DNA of 64,000 bases, taken from assembly GCF_013839525.1 (NCBI RefSeq), contig NZ_JACDIS010000007.1:186001-250000 (forward strand), read 5' to 3'. Every line of letters begins with the position of its first letter. Position 1 is the first letter of the stretch. The notes beneath the pieces are model-generated. The model did no database searches and was not told the DNA's origin. It worked only from the letters and a program-made list of their open reading frames with translations. Both the position numbers and the translations under genes were made by a program. This DNA is from Chthonobacter rhizosphaerae (lineage in GTDB: Bacteria > Pseudomonadota > Alphaproteobacteria > Rhizobiales > Pleomorphomonadaceae). Shown one piece after another: positions 19,110-27,399 of the stretch.

Positions 19110-21989
19110 TCAAAGAGTGTCGTCGACGGTTCCGTTGCGCTTGATCAGGGCCTCGACCAGCGGCCCCATGCGGCTGCCGAAGGAGCCCTTGATCATCACG
19201 GCGTCACCGGTGCGGACGTCGTCGAGAAGCGTGGCTTCCAGACCGGCCGACGTTTCCGCATACGCGCCGCGCATGGGGCGCGGCAATGCCTGCCAGAGCG
19301 ATTTCATCAGCGGCCCGCAGAGATAGGCCTTGTCGACCTTGGCCTCCACGAGCGCGTCCACCAGCCCGGCGTGGAGGTCCGGCGCCTCCGGGCCGAGCTC
19401 CAGCATGTCGCCGAGCACCGCGATCCGCCGGCCCAGCATCCCGGTGGACGTCTGGCCGAGCAGCGCCACGGCGGCCCGCACCGAGGTGGGGTTGGCGTTG
19501 TAGCTCTCGTCGATCAGCACCGCGCTGCCGGTGCCGGTCTTCAGCAGGTGGCGCTTGCCGCGGCCCTTCGGCTGCTCCAGGCGCTGGAGCGCGAGGCCGG
19601 CCCGCACCAGGTCGGCGCCGACCAGCTTGGCCGCCGCCAGCACCGCGAGCGAGTTGTCGACCAGGTGCCGACCCGGCGCCCCGATCTTGTAGGTGATCTC
19701 GTCGCCGAGGATGGACGCCGTCACGGTCGAGCAGGTCTCGTGCAGCATGCATTTCAGAAGCCGCGCCCCGGCCTCCTCGTGTTCGCCGAAGGTCACCACC
19801 TCGGCGCCATGCGCGCGGGCGGTCTCGGCGAGCAGGCCGTGCCACTCGTTGTCGCGGTTGATCACGGCGGTGCCGCCCGGCTCCAGGCCGGCGAAGATCT
19901 CCGCCTTGGCCCGGGCGATCCCCTCCACGCCGTCGAAATGCTCCAGGTGCACCGCCGCTACCGTGGTGACGATCGCCACGTGCGGGCGCACCAGCCTTGT
20001 CAGCGGGGTGATCTCGCCGCCATGGTTCATGCCGATCTCGAACACCCCGTAGCGGGCGGCCTTCGGCAGGCGCGAGAGCGTCAGCGGAACGCCCCAGTGG
20101 TTGTTGAACGACGCCACGGACGCATGCACCGGGCCGTCCGCCCCGAGCGCGAACCGCAGCGCCTCCTTGGTGGACGTCTTGCCCACCGAGCCCGTCACCG
20201 CCACGATCCGCGCCGTCGACCGCTCCCGCGCGTGGGCGCCGAGCCGGCGCAGCCCGTCGAGGACGTCGTCCACCATCAGGAGCGGCTTCACCTCGGGCGG
20301 ATAGTCGAGCGCCCGGTCGGTGGAGACCACCGCCACCGCCGCGCCGCGCCTCAGCGCCTCCGGCACGAAGTCGTGCCCGTCGAAGCGGTCGCCCGCGATG
20401 GCGAAGAAGGCCTCGCCCGGCTCCACGGTCCGGCTGTCGATGGAAACGCCGTTGATCGCCCCGCCGAGCGTCCCGATCAGGTCGCCGCCGACGCCCTCCA
20501 GGAAGTCCGCCCGCGGCCAGAGCGCCCGCTCTTCCGCCGGGCCCTGCGGCAGCGCGGCCCGGATCGCCTCGTGGTCTGAGAAGGGCAGCACCTCCGCGCC
20601 CACGATCTGGCCCGTCTCGTGGCCCTTGCCGGCCACCAGGAACACGTCGCCGTCGCCGAGAAGCGAGATGCCGTGGCGGATCGCCTCCGCCCGGTCGCCG
20701 ATCTCGATCGCCGAAGGCGCTCCGGCCAGGATGGCGCGGCGGATGTCCGCCGGCGCCTCGCTGCGCGGGTTGTCGTCGGTCACGATGGCGAGGTCCGCCA
20801 GCCGCTCCGCCGCCGCGCCCATCTCCGGGCGCTTGCCCTTGTCCCGGTCGCCGCCGGCGCCGAACGCCACCACCAGCTTGCCGTCCACATAGGGCCGCAG
20901 CGTCTCGAGCGCCGTCTCCAGGGCGGCCGGGGTGTGCGAATAGTCGACGAAGATCGGCGCCCCCGACGGCGCGTAGGCGACGAGTTCCAGCCGGCCGACC
21001 GCGCCCTTGATGTCCGAGATCGCGTCCAGCGCCTCGCCGAGGGGCACGCCGCTCGCCGCGGCGAGACCGGCCGCCACCAGGGCGTTCGAAACCTGGAAGG
21101 CGCCGACGAGCGGCACGCGCATGCTGCGCGGCCCCGCGCCGACGTCCACCGTCACCACCTGGGCGAAGCCGTCGCGCGCCACCTCGGTGACGCGGATCGC
21201 CTTGCCGTTCCGCCCCACCGTCATCAGGTCCAGCCCGGCGATCCGGGCGGCCGCCGTGAAGGCGTCCGAATACTTGTCGTCCGCGTTCACCACCGCGCCC
21301 GCACCCGGCTCCAGCAGCGCATTGAAGAGCCGCAGCTTGGCCGCAAGGTAGTTCTCCATGGAGCCGTGGTAGTCGAGGTGATCCCGCGACAGGTTGGTGA
21401 AGGCGCCCGCCGCGATGGTCAGCCCGTCCAGCCGGCGTTGCACGAGCCCGTGGGAGGAAGCCTCCAGCGCCACGTGGTTCACGCCCTCGCCGGCGAGCTC
21501 CGACAGGGTGCGGTGCAGGGTCACCGGGTCCGGGGTCGTCAGGTTGCCGTAGCGGGTCTCCCCGTTCACCACCACGCCGATGGTGCCGACCGAGGCCGCC
21601 GGGGTGTTCCGGGCCTCCCAGATCTGGCGCACGAAGGCGGCGACGGAGGTCTTGCCGTTGGTGCCGGTCACCGCCACCACCGTCTTCGGCTGGGGCGAAT
21701 AGAAGCGCGACACCAGCTTGGCGAAGCGGCGCTGCGGGTCCGGGTCGCGCAGCACCGGCACGGCCACGTCGCCCGGCAGGTCCTCCCCCTCGCCGACCAG
21801 GATCACCGAAGCGCCGGCCTGCACGGCCTGCGGAATGAAGCTCGTGCCGCGCACCTTGGTGCCCGGCAGCGCAGCGAACAGGGCGCCCGGCCGCACGTCA
21901 CGGCTGTCGGCCGTGACGCCGGTGATCACGAGCCGGCGCACGGCGGCGTCGGGCGTGAAGATGTCGGGCGCGAGTTCGGCAAGCTTCAT
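19110..21989 (-). CDS. murE-murF: Fused MurE-MurF: DAP-adding ligase and D-Ala-D-Ala-adding ligase
   Basis: One 959-residue frame contains two complete Mur ligases. Residues 1 to about 482 are MurE (UDP-MurNAc-tripeptide synthetase): P-loop GTNGKTS at 109-115 and DNPR at 406-409, the motif that selects meso-diaminopimelate. Residues from about 495 to 959 are MurF: ISIDSR-type N-terminal motif (VSIDSRTVEPGEAFFA), P-loop GSVGKTST at 600-607, NHWGVPLTL, and DESYNANPTSV. There is no stop or start between them; the junction is around 20,505-20,545. In most relatives these are two overlapping genes. A fusion lets the tripeptide pass directly between consecutive enzymes. Confidence 0.95.
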   Translation of the reverse strand: MKLAELAPDIFTPDAAVRRLVITGVTADSRDVRPGALFAALPGTKVRGTSFIPQAVQAGASVILVGEGEDLPGDVAVPVLRDPDPQRRFAKLVSRFYSPQPKTVVAVTGTNGKTSVAAFVRQIWEARNTPAASVGTIGVVVNGETRYGNLTTPDPVTLHRTLSELAGEGVNHVALEASSHGLVQRRLDGLTIAAGAFTNLSRDHLDYHGSMENYLAAKLRLFNALLEPGAGAVVNADDKYSDAFTAAARIAGLDLMTVGRNGKAIRVTEVARDGFAQVVTVDVGAGPRSMRVPLVGAFQVSNALVAAGLAAASGVPLGEALDAISDIKGAVGRLELVAYAPSGAPIFVDYSHTPAALETALETLRPYVDGKLVVAFGAGGDRDKGKRPEMGAAAERLADLAIVTDDNPRSEAPADIRRAILAGAPSAIEIGDRAEAIRHGISLLGDGDVFLVAGKGHETGQIVGAEVLPFSDHEAIRAALPQGPAEERALWPRADFLEGVGGDLIGTLGGAINGVSIDSRTVEPGEAFFAIAGDRFDGHDFVPEALRRGAAVAVVSTDRALDYPPEVKPLLMVDDVLDGLRRLGAHARERSTARIVAVTGSVGKTSTKEALRFALGADGPVHASVASFNNHWGVPLTLSRLPKAARYGVFEIGMNHGGEITPLTRLVRPHVAIVTTVAAVHLEHFDGVEGIARAKAEIFAGLEPGGTAVINRDNEWHGLLAETARAHGAEVVTFGEHEEAGARLLKCMLHETCSTVTASILGDEITYKIGAPGRHLVDNSLAVLAAAKLVGADLVRAGLALQRLEQPKGRGKRHLLKTGTGSAVLIDESYNANPTSVRAAVALLGQTSTGMLGRRIAVLGDMLELGPEAPDLHAGLVDALVEAKVDKAYLCGPLMKSLWQALPRPMRGAYAETSAGLEATLLDDVRTGDAVMIKGSFGSRMGPLVEALIKRNGTVDDTL

Positions 21990-22130
21990 GGGGTATGGTC
22001 CAGGCTCTCGGTTCCGTGATCTCGAATCGGGGCGGACCGTGCCTTCACTTCATGATCGAAATGAGGACGGTCCGGACCGCGGCGGAGGGAACGCAAACAG
22101 GCTCGTCCGCCCATACGCGGCGGACGGAAA

Positions 22131-23867
22131 TCAGTACGACACGAGCAGCGGAAGATCGACCTCGTCGAAGCGCGGCATCACGCCGAGCATGGGGGCGATC
22201 CGGCTGATCACGTTGCCGGCGGTGGGGGCGGCGTTGAGGCCGGCCGTGGCCGGCATGCCGGGCTTCTCCGGGTTGGGCTCGTCGATCACGATGAGGACGA
22301 GGTACTGCGGATCGTCGATCGGGAAGCTCGCCAGGAAGGCGTTGAAGCGCTTGTTCGACGAGTAGCGGCCGTTGACCACCTTCTCGGCCGTGCCCGTCTT
22401 GCCGCCCACCCGGTAGCCGGGAATGTTGGCGCGCGTGCCCGAGCCCTTGATGGCGTTGAGCCGCATCAGGTAGCGCATCTCCTCGCTGGTCTGCGGGGAG
22501 AGCACGCGCTCCGCCTTCAGCTTGGCCTCCTCCTCCGTGCGCGGGAAGAAGGTCGGCGGGATCAGGTAGCCGCCGTTCATCACCGCCGAGGCCGCGACGG
22601 CGGTGGCGAGCGGCGACACCGAGATGCCGTGGCCGAACGAGACCGTGATGGTCACGAGGTCCGACCAGCGCTTCGGCAGGATGGGGCCGGCCACTTCCGG
22701 CAGTTCCGTCCGCGGCTTGTCCATCAGACCCAGCCGCTTCAGGAAGTCCCGCTGGCCCTCCTGGCCCACCTTCAGGGCTTCCTTGCCGGTGCCGATGTTG
22801 GACGAGTAGATGAAGATCTCCGGCACGGTCAGCACCCGGTGCTTGCCGTGGAAGTCGTTGATCGTGAACCCGCCCACCCGCAGCGGCACGCTGGCGTCGA
22901 AGCTGTCGGTGATCTTCACCTTGCCGCTGTCGAGCGCCATGGCGGTGGCGAACAGCTTGAAGGTAGAGCCCATCTCGAACACCGAGGCCGAGATCCGGTT
23001 CATGCGGTCCGGCTGCAGCGCCTCCACCGGGTTGTTCGGGTCGTAGTCCGGCAGCGACGACAGGCCCACCACCTCGCCGGTCTTCACGTTCATCACGATG
23101 CCGGCGGCGGCCAGCGCCGTGTACTTCTGCATCGCCGACGAGAGCTCGTCGTGGAGCACGTGCTGGACCGAGAGGTCCACCGACAGCTTCACCGGCTCCA
23201 GGTTCGGCGTCATGGCGAAGCCCAGCTGGTGCAGGTCGCCCAGCCACTGGTCGTCCACGTACTTCTCGATGCCGGCGATGCCCTGGTTGTCCACGTTGGT
23301 GTGGCCGACCACGTAGCCGACGGTCCGGCCCGACGGGTAGAAGCGGCGGCTCTCCGTCAGGAAGCCCACGCCCGGCAGGCCGAGCTTGTGCACGGCCTCC
23401 TGCTGGGTCGGCGTGATCTCGCGCTTCAGCCACACGAAGCCCGACTTGGAGGCGAGCTTCTGGCGCACCGCGTCGGTGCCGAGGTCCGGGAACACGGTCG
23501 CCAGCAGTTCCGTCGCCTCGTCCGGGTCCACGATCCGGCGCGGCTCCGCGTAGAGCGAGGCGGTCTTGATGTCCGTCGCCAGGATCTGGCCGTTGCGGTC
23601 CACGATGTCCGGGCGCGACGCCGCGATGGAGCTCTGCGCCGAGCCGAGCGCGACCGCGTCCGCCGGGGTGGAGAGGCCGAACTGCACGAGCCGGCCCGCG
23701 ATCGTCCCGTAGACGGCCACGAAGGCCACCATGGCGATGACGAGACGGTTGCGCGTGGTGTCGCCGGCGTCGCGGCGGCGCAGGGCGGCCGAGCGCTGCG
23801 GCTCGCCGGCGTGCGAGGATCCCGCGCGCGCCAACTTGGTGAAGGACAGCCTGAACGTCGCGGACAT
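22131..23867 (-). CDS. ftsI: Septal peptidoglycan transpeptidase FtsI (PBP3)
   Basis: Class B penicillin-binding protein that crosslinks septal peptidoglycan with FtsW. The 578-residue protein has a basic cytoplasmic tail, one transmembrane helix (about 42-60), a dimerisation domain with SRPDIVDRNGQILATDI, and the transpeptidase motifs S301-T-F-K304, SSN at 355-357 and KTG at 490-492. The start at 23867 (MSATFRLSF) lies 14 bp after ftsL. The 141 bp between it and murE hold no feature I can define. Confidence 0.96.
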   Translation of the reverse strand: MSATFRLSFTKLARAGSSHAGEPQRSAALRRRDAGDTTRNRLVIAMVAFVAVYGTIAGRLVQFGLSTPADAVALGSAQSSIAASRPDIVDRNGQILATDIKTASLYAEPRRIVDPDEATELLATVFPDLGTDAVRQKLASKSGFVWLKREITPTQQEAVHKLGLPGVGFLTESRRFYPSGRTVGYVVGHTNVDNQGIAGIEKYVDDQWLGDLHQLGFAMTPNLEPVKLSVDLSVQHVLHDELSSAMQKYTALAAAGIVMNVKTGEVVGLSSLPDYDPNNPVEALQPDRMNRISASVFEMGSTFKLFATAMALDSGKVKITDSFDASVPLRVGGFTINDFHGKHRVLTVPEIFIYSSNIGTGKEALKVGQEGQRDFLKRLGLMDKPRTELPEVAGPILPKRWSDLVTITVSFGHGISVSPLATAVAASAVMNGGYLIPPTFFPRTEEEAKLKAERVLSPQTSEEMRYLMRLNAIKGSGTRANIPGYRVGGKTGTAEKVVNGRYSSNKRFNAFLASFPIDDPQYLVLIVIDEPNPEKPGMPATAGLNAAPTAGNVISRIAPMLGVMPRFDEVDLPLLVSY

Positions 23868-23881
23868 CGTTCCCGTCTCCC

Positions 23882-24277
23882 TCACTGGATGTCGATGGGG
23901 TCGCCGGCCGCCGCCGGGGCGGCCTGGGCGGAGCGCTCGATGGTGGCCGGCGCCTCGGGCTCGTCCGGCATCTCCTCCACCGGCACGTCCACCGGCTTCG
24001 GCGGCACGTCGGCGAGCGTGCCCACGTGCTCGGCGCGCATGGGCTCCAGCTCCAGGATGTCGGCATGCCGGGTGACGAGGTCCTGCAGGCGGGCCGGCTG
24101 GGTCAGCACGCTCCACTCGGCCTTGAGAAGGCTGATCGCCTCCTGCTCCTGGGCGATCTGGCGCTGGATCCTGGCCACGTTCGAGGCGGCGAGCTCGGCC
24201 TCGTACTTCATGTCGTAGACGGCGGCCGCGCTCAGCACCATCAGGAAGATCAGGAGGGCGTTGACGAAGCGGGTCAT
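23882..24277 (-). CDS. ftsL: Cell division protein FtsL
   Basis: Small bitopic divisome protein (131 aa): short cytoplasmic start, a transmembrane helix at about 6-22 ([17 protein letters not shown]), then a periplasmic coiled coil (about 25-60, with [22 protein letters not shown]). The LKAEWS motif and placement between rsmH and ftsI identify it. The tail after residue 90 is Pro/Ala/Glu-rich. Its ATG overlaps the rsmH stop (ATGA at 24277-24274). Confidence 0.9.
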   Translation of the reverse strand: MTRFVNALLIFLMVLSAAAVYDMKYEAELAASNVARIQRQIAQEQEAISLLKAEWSVLTQPARLQDLVTRHADILELEPMRAEHVGTLADVPPKPVDVPVEEMPDEPEAPATIERSAQAAPAAAGDPIDIQ

Positions 24278-25293
24278 GCGCCGGCCCTCCGGTCGGAGAG
24301 CTCGACGTCCGGGAGGCCGAGGGCTCGGCCGTCGACGGGGCGCGGCGCCGCCGCCGTCCGGACTGCGGTCCGGAGACGGGCGGACCGGGCGCGGGGATTG
24401 CGGGCGCATTCGGCCTCGCTCGGCTCCACGGCCCCCTTCTCGATCAAGCGGAAGGTGGCCGGCGGCACCATAGCCTCCGGAAGGTGGCGCGAACCTTGCG
24501 CCACGGTCCGGCTGCGGTCCTGGACGAAGCGCTTCACGATGCGGTCCTCGAGGGAATGGAAGGTCACCACGGCGAGCCGGCCGCCTTCGGGCAGCAGGCG
24601 CTCGGCGGCGGCGAGCGCCTCGACCAGCTGGTCGAGCTCGCGGTTCACGTAGATGCGGATCGCCTGGAAGGTCCGGGTGGCTGGGTGGGCTTCGCCGAAG
24701 CGCTTGGCGCCCAGCACCTTCTCGCAGACCTGGACGAGGTCGCGGGTGCGGGTCAGCGGCGCGGTCCCGCGCGCCGCCACGATCGCCCGGGCGATCCGGC
24801 CGGCCTGCCGCTCCTCGCCGTAGAGCTTCAGGATGAGGGCGATGTCCCGCCCGTCCATCTCGTTGACCACGTCGGCGGCGGATGGGCCGTCCAGGCTCAT
24901 GCGCATGTCGAGGGGGCCGTCCTGGCGGAACGAGAAGCCCCGCTCCGCCTCGTCGAGCTGCATCGAAGAGACGCCGATGTCGAGCACCACGCCGTCCACC
25001 GCCGGGTGCCCGGATGCCTCTGCATGGGCGTCGAGCTCGGAGAATGTGCCGTGCACCAGCTTGAGCCGTCCGCCGCTCTCCGTCACCAGCGCCGCGCCGG
25101 CCGCGATGGCGGTCGGGTCCCGGTCGATGGCGATCACCGTCCGGGCGCCGGCGCCGAGCAGCGCGCGGGTGTAGCCGCCCGCCCCGAACGTGCCGTCCAC
25201 GAACACGCCGCCCTCGATCGGCCGGAGCGCCGAGAGGACCTCGTCGAGGAGCACGGGGATGTGCGGCGCCGGCACGGGCGTCTGGGCGGTCAT
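24274..25293 (-). CDS. rsmH: 16S rRNA (cytosine1402-N4)-methyltransferase RsmH (MraW)
   Basis: SAM-dependent methyltransferase acting on C1402 in the ribosomal P site. The 339-residue protein has [16 protein letters not shown] at the N-terminus, [16 protein letters not shown] (SAM loop), [12 protein letters not shown], and [14 protein letters not shown] with [13 protein letters not shown]. The start ATG at 25293 overlaps the mraZ stop (ATGA), which fixes it against a longer in-frame possibility. Confidence 0.97.
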   Translation of the reverse strand: MTAQTPVPAPHIPVLLDEVLSALRPIEGGVFVDGTFGAGGYTRALLGAGARTVIAIDRDPTAIAAGAALVTESGGRLKLVHGTFSELDAHAEASGHPAVDGVVLDIGVSSMQLDEAERGFSFRQDGPLDMRMSLDGPSAADVVNEMDGRDIALILKLYGEERQAGRIARAIVAARGTAPLTRTRDLVQVCEKVLGAKRFGEAHPATRTFQAIRIYVNRELDQLVEALAAAERLLPEGGRLAVVTFHSLEDRIVKRFVQDRSRTVAQGSRHLPEAMVPPATFRLIEKGAVEPSEAECARNPRARSARLRTAVRTAAAPRPVDGRALGLPDVELSDRRAGA

Positions 25294-25751
25294 TGCACGG
25301 TCCCTCCGTCGGGCCGCGCCGGGCGGCGGAGGGCGAGCGCGCGCTTGCGCGCCTCCGCCTCGTGCTCCAGGTAGCGCTTCGGCTCCCAGATCTGGAACTT
25401 GTAGCCCTGGCCGACGAAGGTCACCTCCTCGGTGATGCCGGCGAACTCCACCAGCGTCGGCGTCAGCCCCACGCGACCTTCCGGGTCCATGGTGAGGCGC
25501 TCGGACAGGCCGTAGAAGGCCGTCGACAGGTAGTCGTGCTCCTCGGTGAACGGCTCGAAGCGGGAGAGGCGCTTCTCGATCTCGCCGAGGAGGCCGTTGC
25601 CGCCCGCGTCCACGGCCATCATGTCGAGCGAGGGGTAGCAGTAGAGCCCGTCGAAGCCGTCCTTCGCCAGCACCTGACGGAACGACGCCGGGACGGAGAC
25701 CCGACCCTTCCTGTCGATCCGGTTGGTGAAGCGCGAAACGAAGCCGCTCAT
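25290..25751 (-). CDS. mraZ: MraZ, transcriptional regulator of the dcw operon
   Basis: A 153-residue protein with two AbrB-like MraZ repeats: [21 protein letters not shown] near the N-terminus and [21 protein letters not shown] in the second half. MraZ forms a ring and binds TGGG-type direct repeats upstream of its own operon. The start at 25751 (MSGFVSRF) has AAGGGA a few bases upstream. A matching three-copy TGGG array lies about 220 bp upstream. It is the first gene of the dcw operon. Confidence 0.95.
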   Translation of the reverse strand: MSGFVSRFTNRIDRKGRVSVPASFRQVLAKDGFDGLYCYPSLDMMAVDAGGNGLLGEIEKRLSRFEPFTEEHDYLSTAFYGLSERLTMDPEGRVGLTPTLVEFAGITEEVTFVGQGYKFQIWEPKRYLEHEAEARKRALALRRPARPDGGTVQ

Positions 25752-25968
25752 CGGGTCCCTTGGGGGCCTGCCCCTGAAAAGCACCTGCCGACCCGCGCGG
25801 AAGGGAAATGCCCGCCGGCAAGCCCGGTGCCGGCTGAATGCCGGCGGAGCCCCCCGACCCCTCGTCCGTCGCTGCCGATCGGCACACGAATTCCCGCTCC
25901 GGTGGCGAGCACCGGCGCTCTCGCCGGCCGAAATCTCGACCGGTCCGACGCGTGGTTCGGGATGCGTT

Positions 25969-25993
25969 TGGGATATCATGGGAGCCTATGGGC
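25969..25993 (+). promoter_or_regulatory. Candidate MraZ-binding array (three TGGG repeats, 10-bp period)
   Basis: TGGG occurs at 25969, 25979 and 25989, exactly one helical turn apart, in the leader of mraZ (218 bp upstream). E. coli MraZ is known to bind TGGGN repeats separated by 5 nt, i.e. the same 10-bp period. The repeats read on the strand opposite to mraZ. Confidence 0.65.
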
Positions 25994-26058
25994 GTCAACG
26001 CGACGGGACCCGCCGGAAGCCGCTCCGTCTGTGCCTCCTCATTCAATCTTATTTAGGA

Positions 26059-26073
26059 TTAACAAAGCGTTGA
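26059..26073. promoter_or_regulatory. CtrA-like site overlapping candidate mraZ promoter
   Basis: TTAA-N7-TTGA (26059-26062 and 26070-26073) differs by one base from the CtrA consensus TTAA-N7-TTAA. It fills the spacer of a possible minus-strand promoter: TTGCCG at 26079-26074, 18-bp spacer, TAAATA at 26055-26050. CtrA control of division genes is known in Caulobacter; here it is inference. Confidence 0.4.
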
Positions 26074-26171
26074 CGGCAAGTTTTCACAGCCCGAACCCTG
26101 GGCTTTGCGACACATATGAGTTGAGCCAACTGTTGCATATTAGTCGCATCCGTCACCGTGTTTTCCCGTAC

Positions 26172-26257
26172 TTATCCACGCGCAGAGAGACCCATTCGCG
26201 CCGCTGTCTCATGGAGTTGCGTTGCTCGCGCGGAACTTGTCCACAGCCTGTGGAGAA
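26172..26257. promoter_or_regulatory. Cluster of three DnaA-box-like sequences
   Basis: TTATCCACG at 26172-26180 (one mismatch from TTATCCACA), TTGTCCACA at 26237-26245 and, inverted, TTCTCCACA at 26257-26249 (both match TTNTCCACA). The last two form a near-perfect palindrome around position 26247. They lie beside the AT-rich stretch upstream of mraZ. Confidence 0.5.
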
Positions 26258-26285
26258 CCGGGCGATGCAACGACCCACCCGTTCG

Positions 26286-26300
26286 TCCCATGATATCCCA
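26286..26300 (-). promoter_or_regulatory. Second TGGG array, inverted copy
   Basis: On the minus strand the 15-mer TGGGATATCATGGGA is identical to the first 15 bases of the array at 25969-25983. It therefore forms an inverted pair about 300 bp apart around the AT-rich core. A third, degenerate GGG follows about 10 bp further along the minus strand. Confidence 0.55.
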
Positions 26301-26424
26301 TGGCAGAGCCGCCGCTCGTGCTTCCCGGCCGGCCTCTACCGACCGCCGCCGCGCGGGATGGCCTCGCCAAGCCTCCGCCCGTCGTGCTAGCACTCCCACC
26401 TGACGTGCGCGGAAGGAGTGTCCC

Positions 26425-26883
26425 ATGAACGAGCCAGCGGCTCCTGCCCTCAGAGGGTTCGAGAGCTTCCGGGAGGGCGACGCCGGCGACCTCGGCAGCG
26501 TGGTGATCGAGGCGGGCGACGTGGTGGCCTTCGCGTCCGACTGGGATCCCCAGCCCTTCCACCTCGACGCGGAGGCCGGCCGCGCCTCGCCCCTCGGCGG
26601 CCACGCGGCCTCGGGCTGGCACACGGCGAGTCTTCTCATGAGGCTGCTCGCCACCCGTCTTCTCGCCGGGGTGAAGTCCATGGGCTCGCCGGGCGTGCGC
26701 GATCTGAAGTGGCTGAAGCCGGTCCTCGTCGGCGACACCCTGACGGCCCGCTACACGGTCCTGGCCGTGCGCCCGTCCGCCACCCGCCACGACCGCGGCT
26801 ATGTGGACGCGGCCTTCGAGATGACCAACCAGGCCGGCGAGCCGGTCTTCGCCATGGCCACCACCATCATCGTCGGGCGCTGA
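26425..26883 (+). CDS. MaoC-family (hot-dog fold) dehydratase-like protein
   Basis: A 152-residue single hot-dog domain. It shows the MaoC hydratase pattern: FASDWDPQPFHLDAEAGRASPLGG (Asp and His of the R-hydratase motif) followed by ASGWHTASLLMRLL and DLKWLKPVLVGDTL. MaoC proteins hydrate enoyl-CoA or act as thioesterase-like enzymes; the substrate is not evident. A second MaoC gene follows 28 bp downstream, suggesting an operon and perhaps a heterodimer. It is transcribed away from mraZ. Confidence 0.88.
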   Translation: MNEPAAPALRGFESFREGDAGDLGSVVIEAGDVVAFASDWDPQPFHLDAEAGRASPLGGHAASGWHTASLLMRLLATRLLAGVKSMGSPGVRDLKWLKPVLVGDTLTARYTVLAVRPSATRHDRGYVDAAFEMTNQAGEPVFAMATTIIVGR

Positions 26884-26911
26884 GCCCCTGTTCCGGCGCG
26901 GAGCCTTCCCC

Positions 26912-27352
26912 ATGCGGTTCGACGACATCCCCCTCGACACGCCCGTCGAGGTCGGCAGCTACACCTTCACCGAGGAGGCCATCCTGGCCTTCGCCCGCCT
27001 CTACGACCCCCAGCCCTTCCACACGGACGGGGAGGCAGCCGCGGCCAGCCATTTCGGCGCGCTCTGCGCCTCCGGCTGGCACACCGCCGCCGCCTGGATG
27101 CGCCTGACGGTGGACCACGCGCGCGCCACCGGCACGCTCGCCGGCATCTCGCCGGGCATCGACGAGATCCTCTGGAAGCGCCCGGTCTACGTGGGCGACA
27201 CGATCCGCTATTCGAACACCGTCCGCACCAGGCGCCGGCTCGCCTCCCGCCCCGGCTGGGCGATGATCGGAAACGAGGCCCTCGGCCTCAACCAGCGCGG
27301 CGAGGAGGTCTATCGCATGCGCGGCCCGGTCATGGTGCCGATCGAGGACTGA
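26912..27352 (+). CDS. Second MaoC-family dehydratase-like protein
   Basis: A 146-residue paralogue of the preceding gene. It has the same signature: FARLYDPQPFHTDGEAAAASHFG, CASGWHTAAAWMRL, then ILWKRPVYVGDTI. It keeps the Asp and His expected for hydratase activity. Tandem MaoC pairs often form the two halves of a double-hot-dog enzyme. Its 3' end converges on an AraC-family gene with a 47-bp gap. Confidence 0.88.
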   Translation: MRFDDIPLDTPVEVGSYTFTEEAILAFARLYDPQPFHTDGEAAAASHFGALCASGWHTAAAWMRLTVDHARATGTLAGISPGIDEILWKRPVYVGDTIRYSNTVRTRRRLASRPGWAMIGNEALGLNQRGEEVYRMRGPVMVPIED

Positions 27353-27399
27353 GACCAGGCTCGCGCGGTTCGAGCGCCGGCAAGCCCGGTCGGGCCGCC

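Larger units (their letters stand above)
25752..26424. promoter_or_regulatory. Control region between mraZ and the MaoC genes
   Basis: A 673-bp divergent intergenic region with no supported gene. Its centre (about 26,040-26,180) is far more AT-rich than its surroundings. It contains a candidate minus-strand promoter, a CtrA-like site, three DnaA-box-like sequences and two TGGG arrays in inverted orientation, each listed separately. It must drive the dcw operon leftward and maoC rightward. Confidence 0.7.

Noticed and set aside
26041-26257. Origin of replication suggested by DnaA boxes plus AT-rich DNA
   Set aside because: No usual origin neighbours (dnaA, hemE, parAB, gidAB) are near and only three boxes occur; promoter control is more likely.
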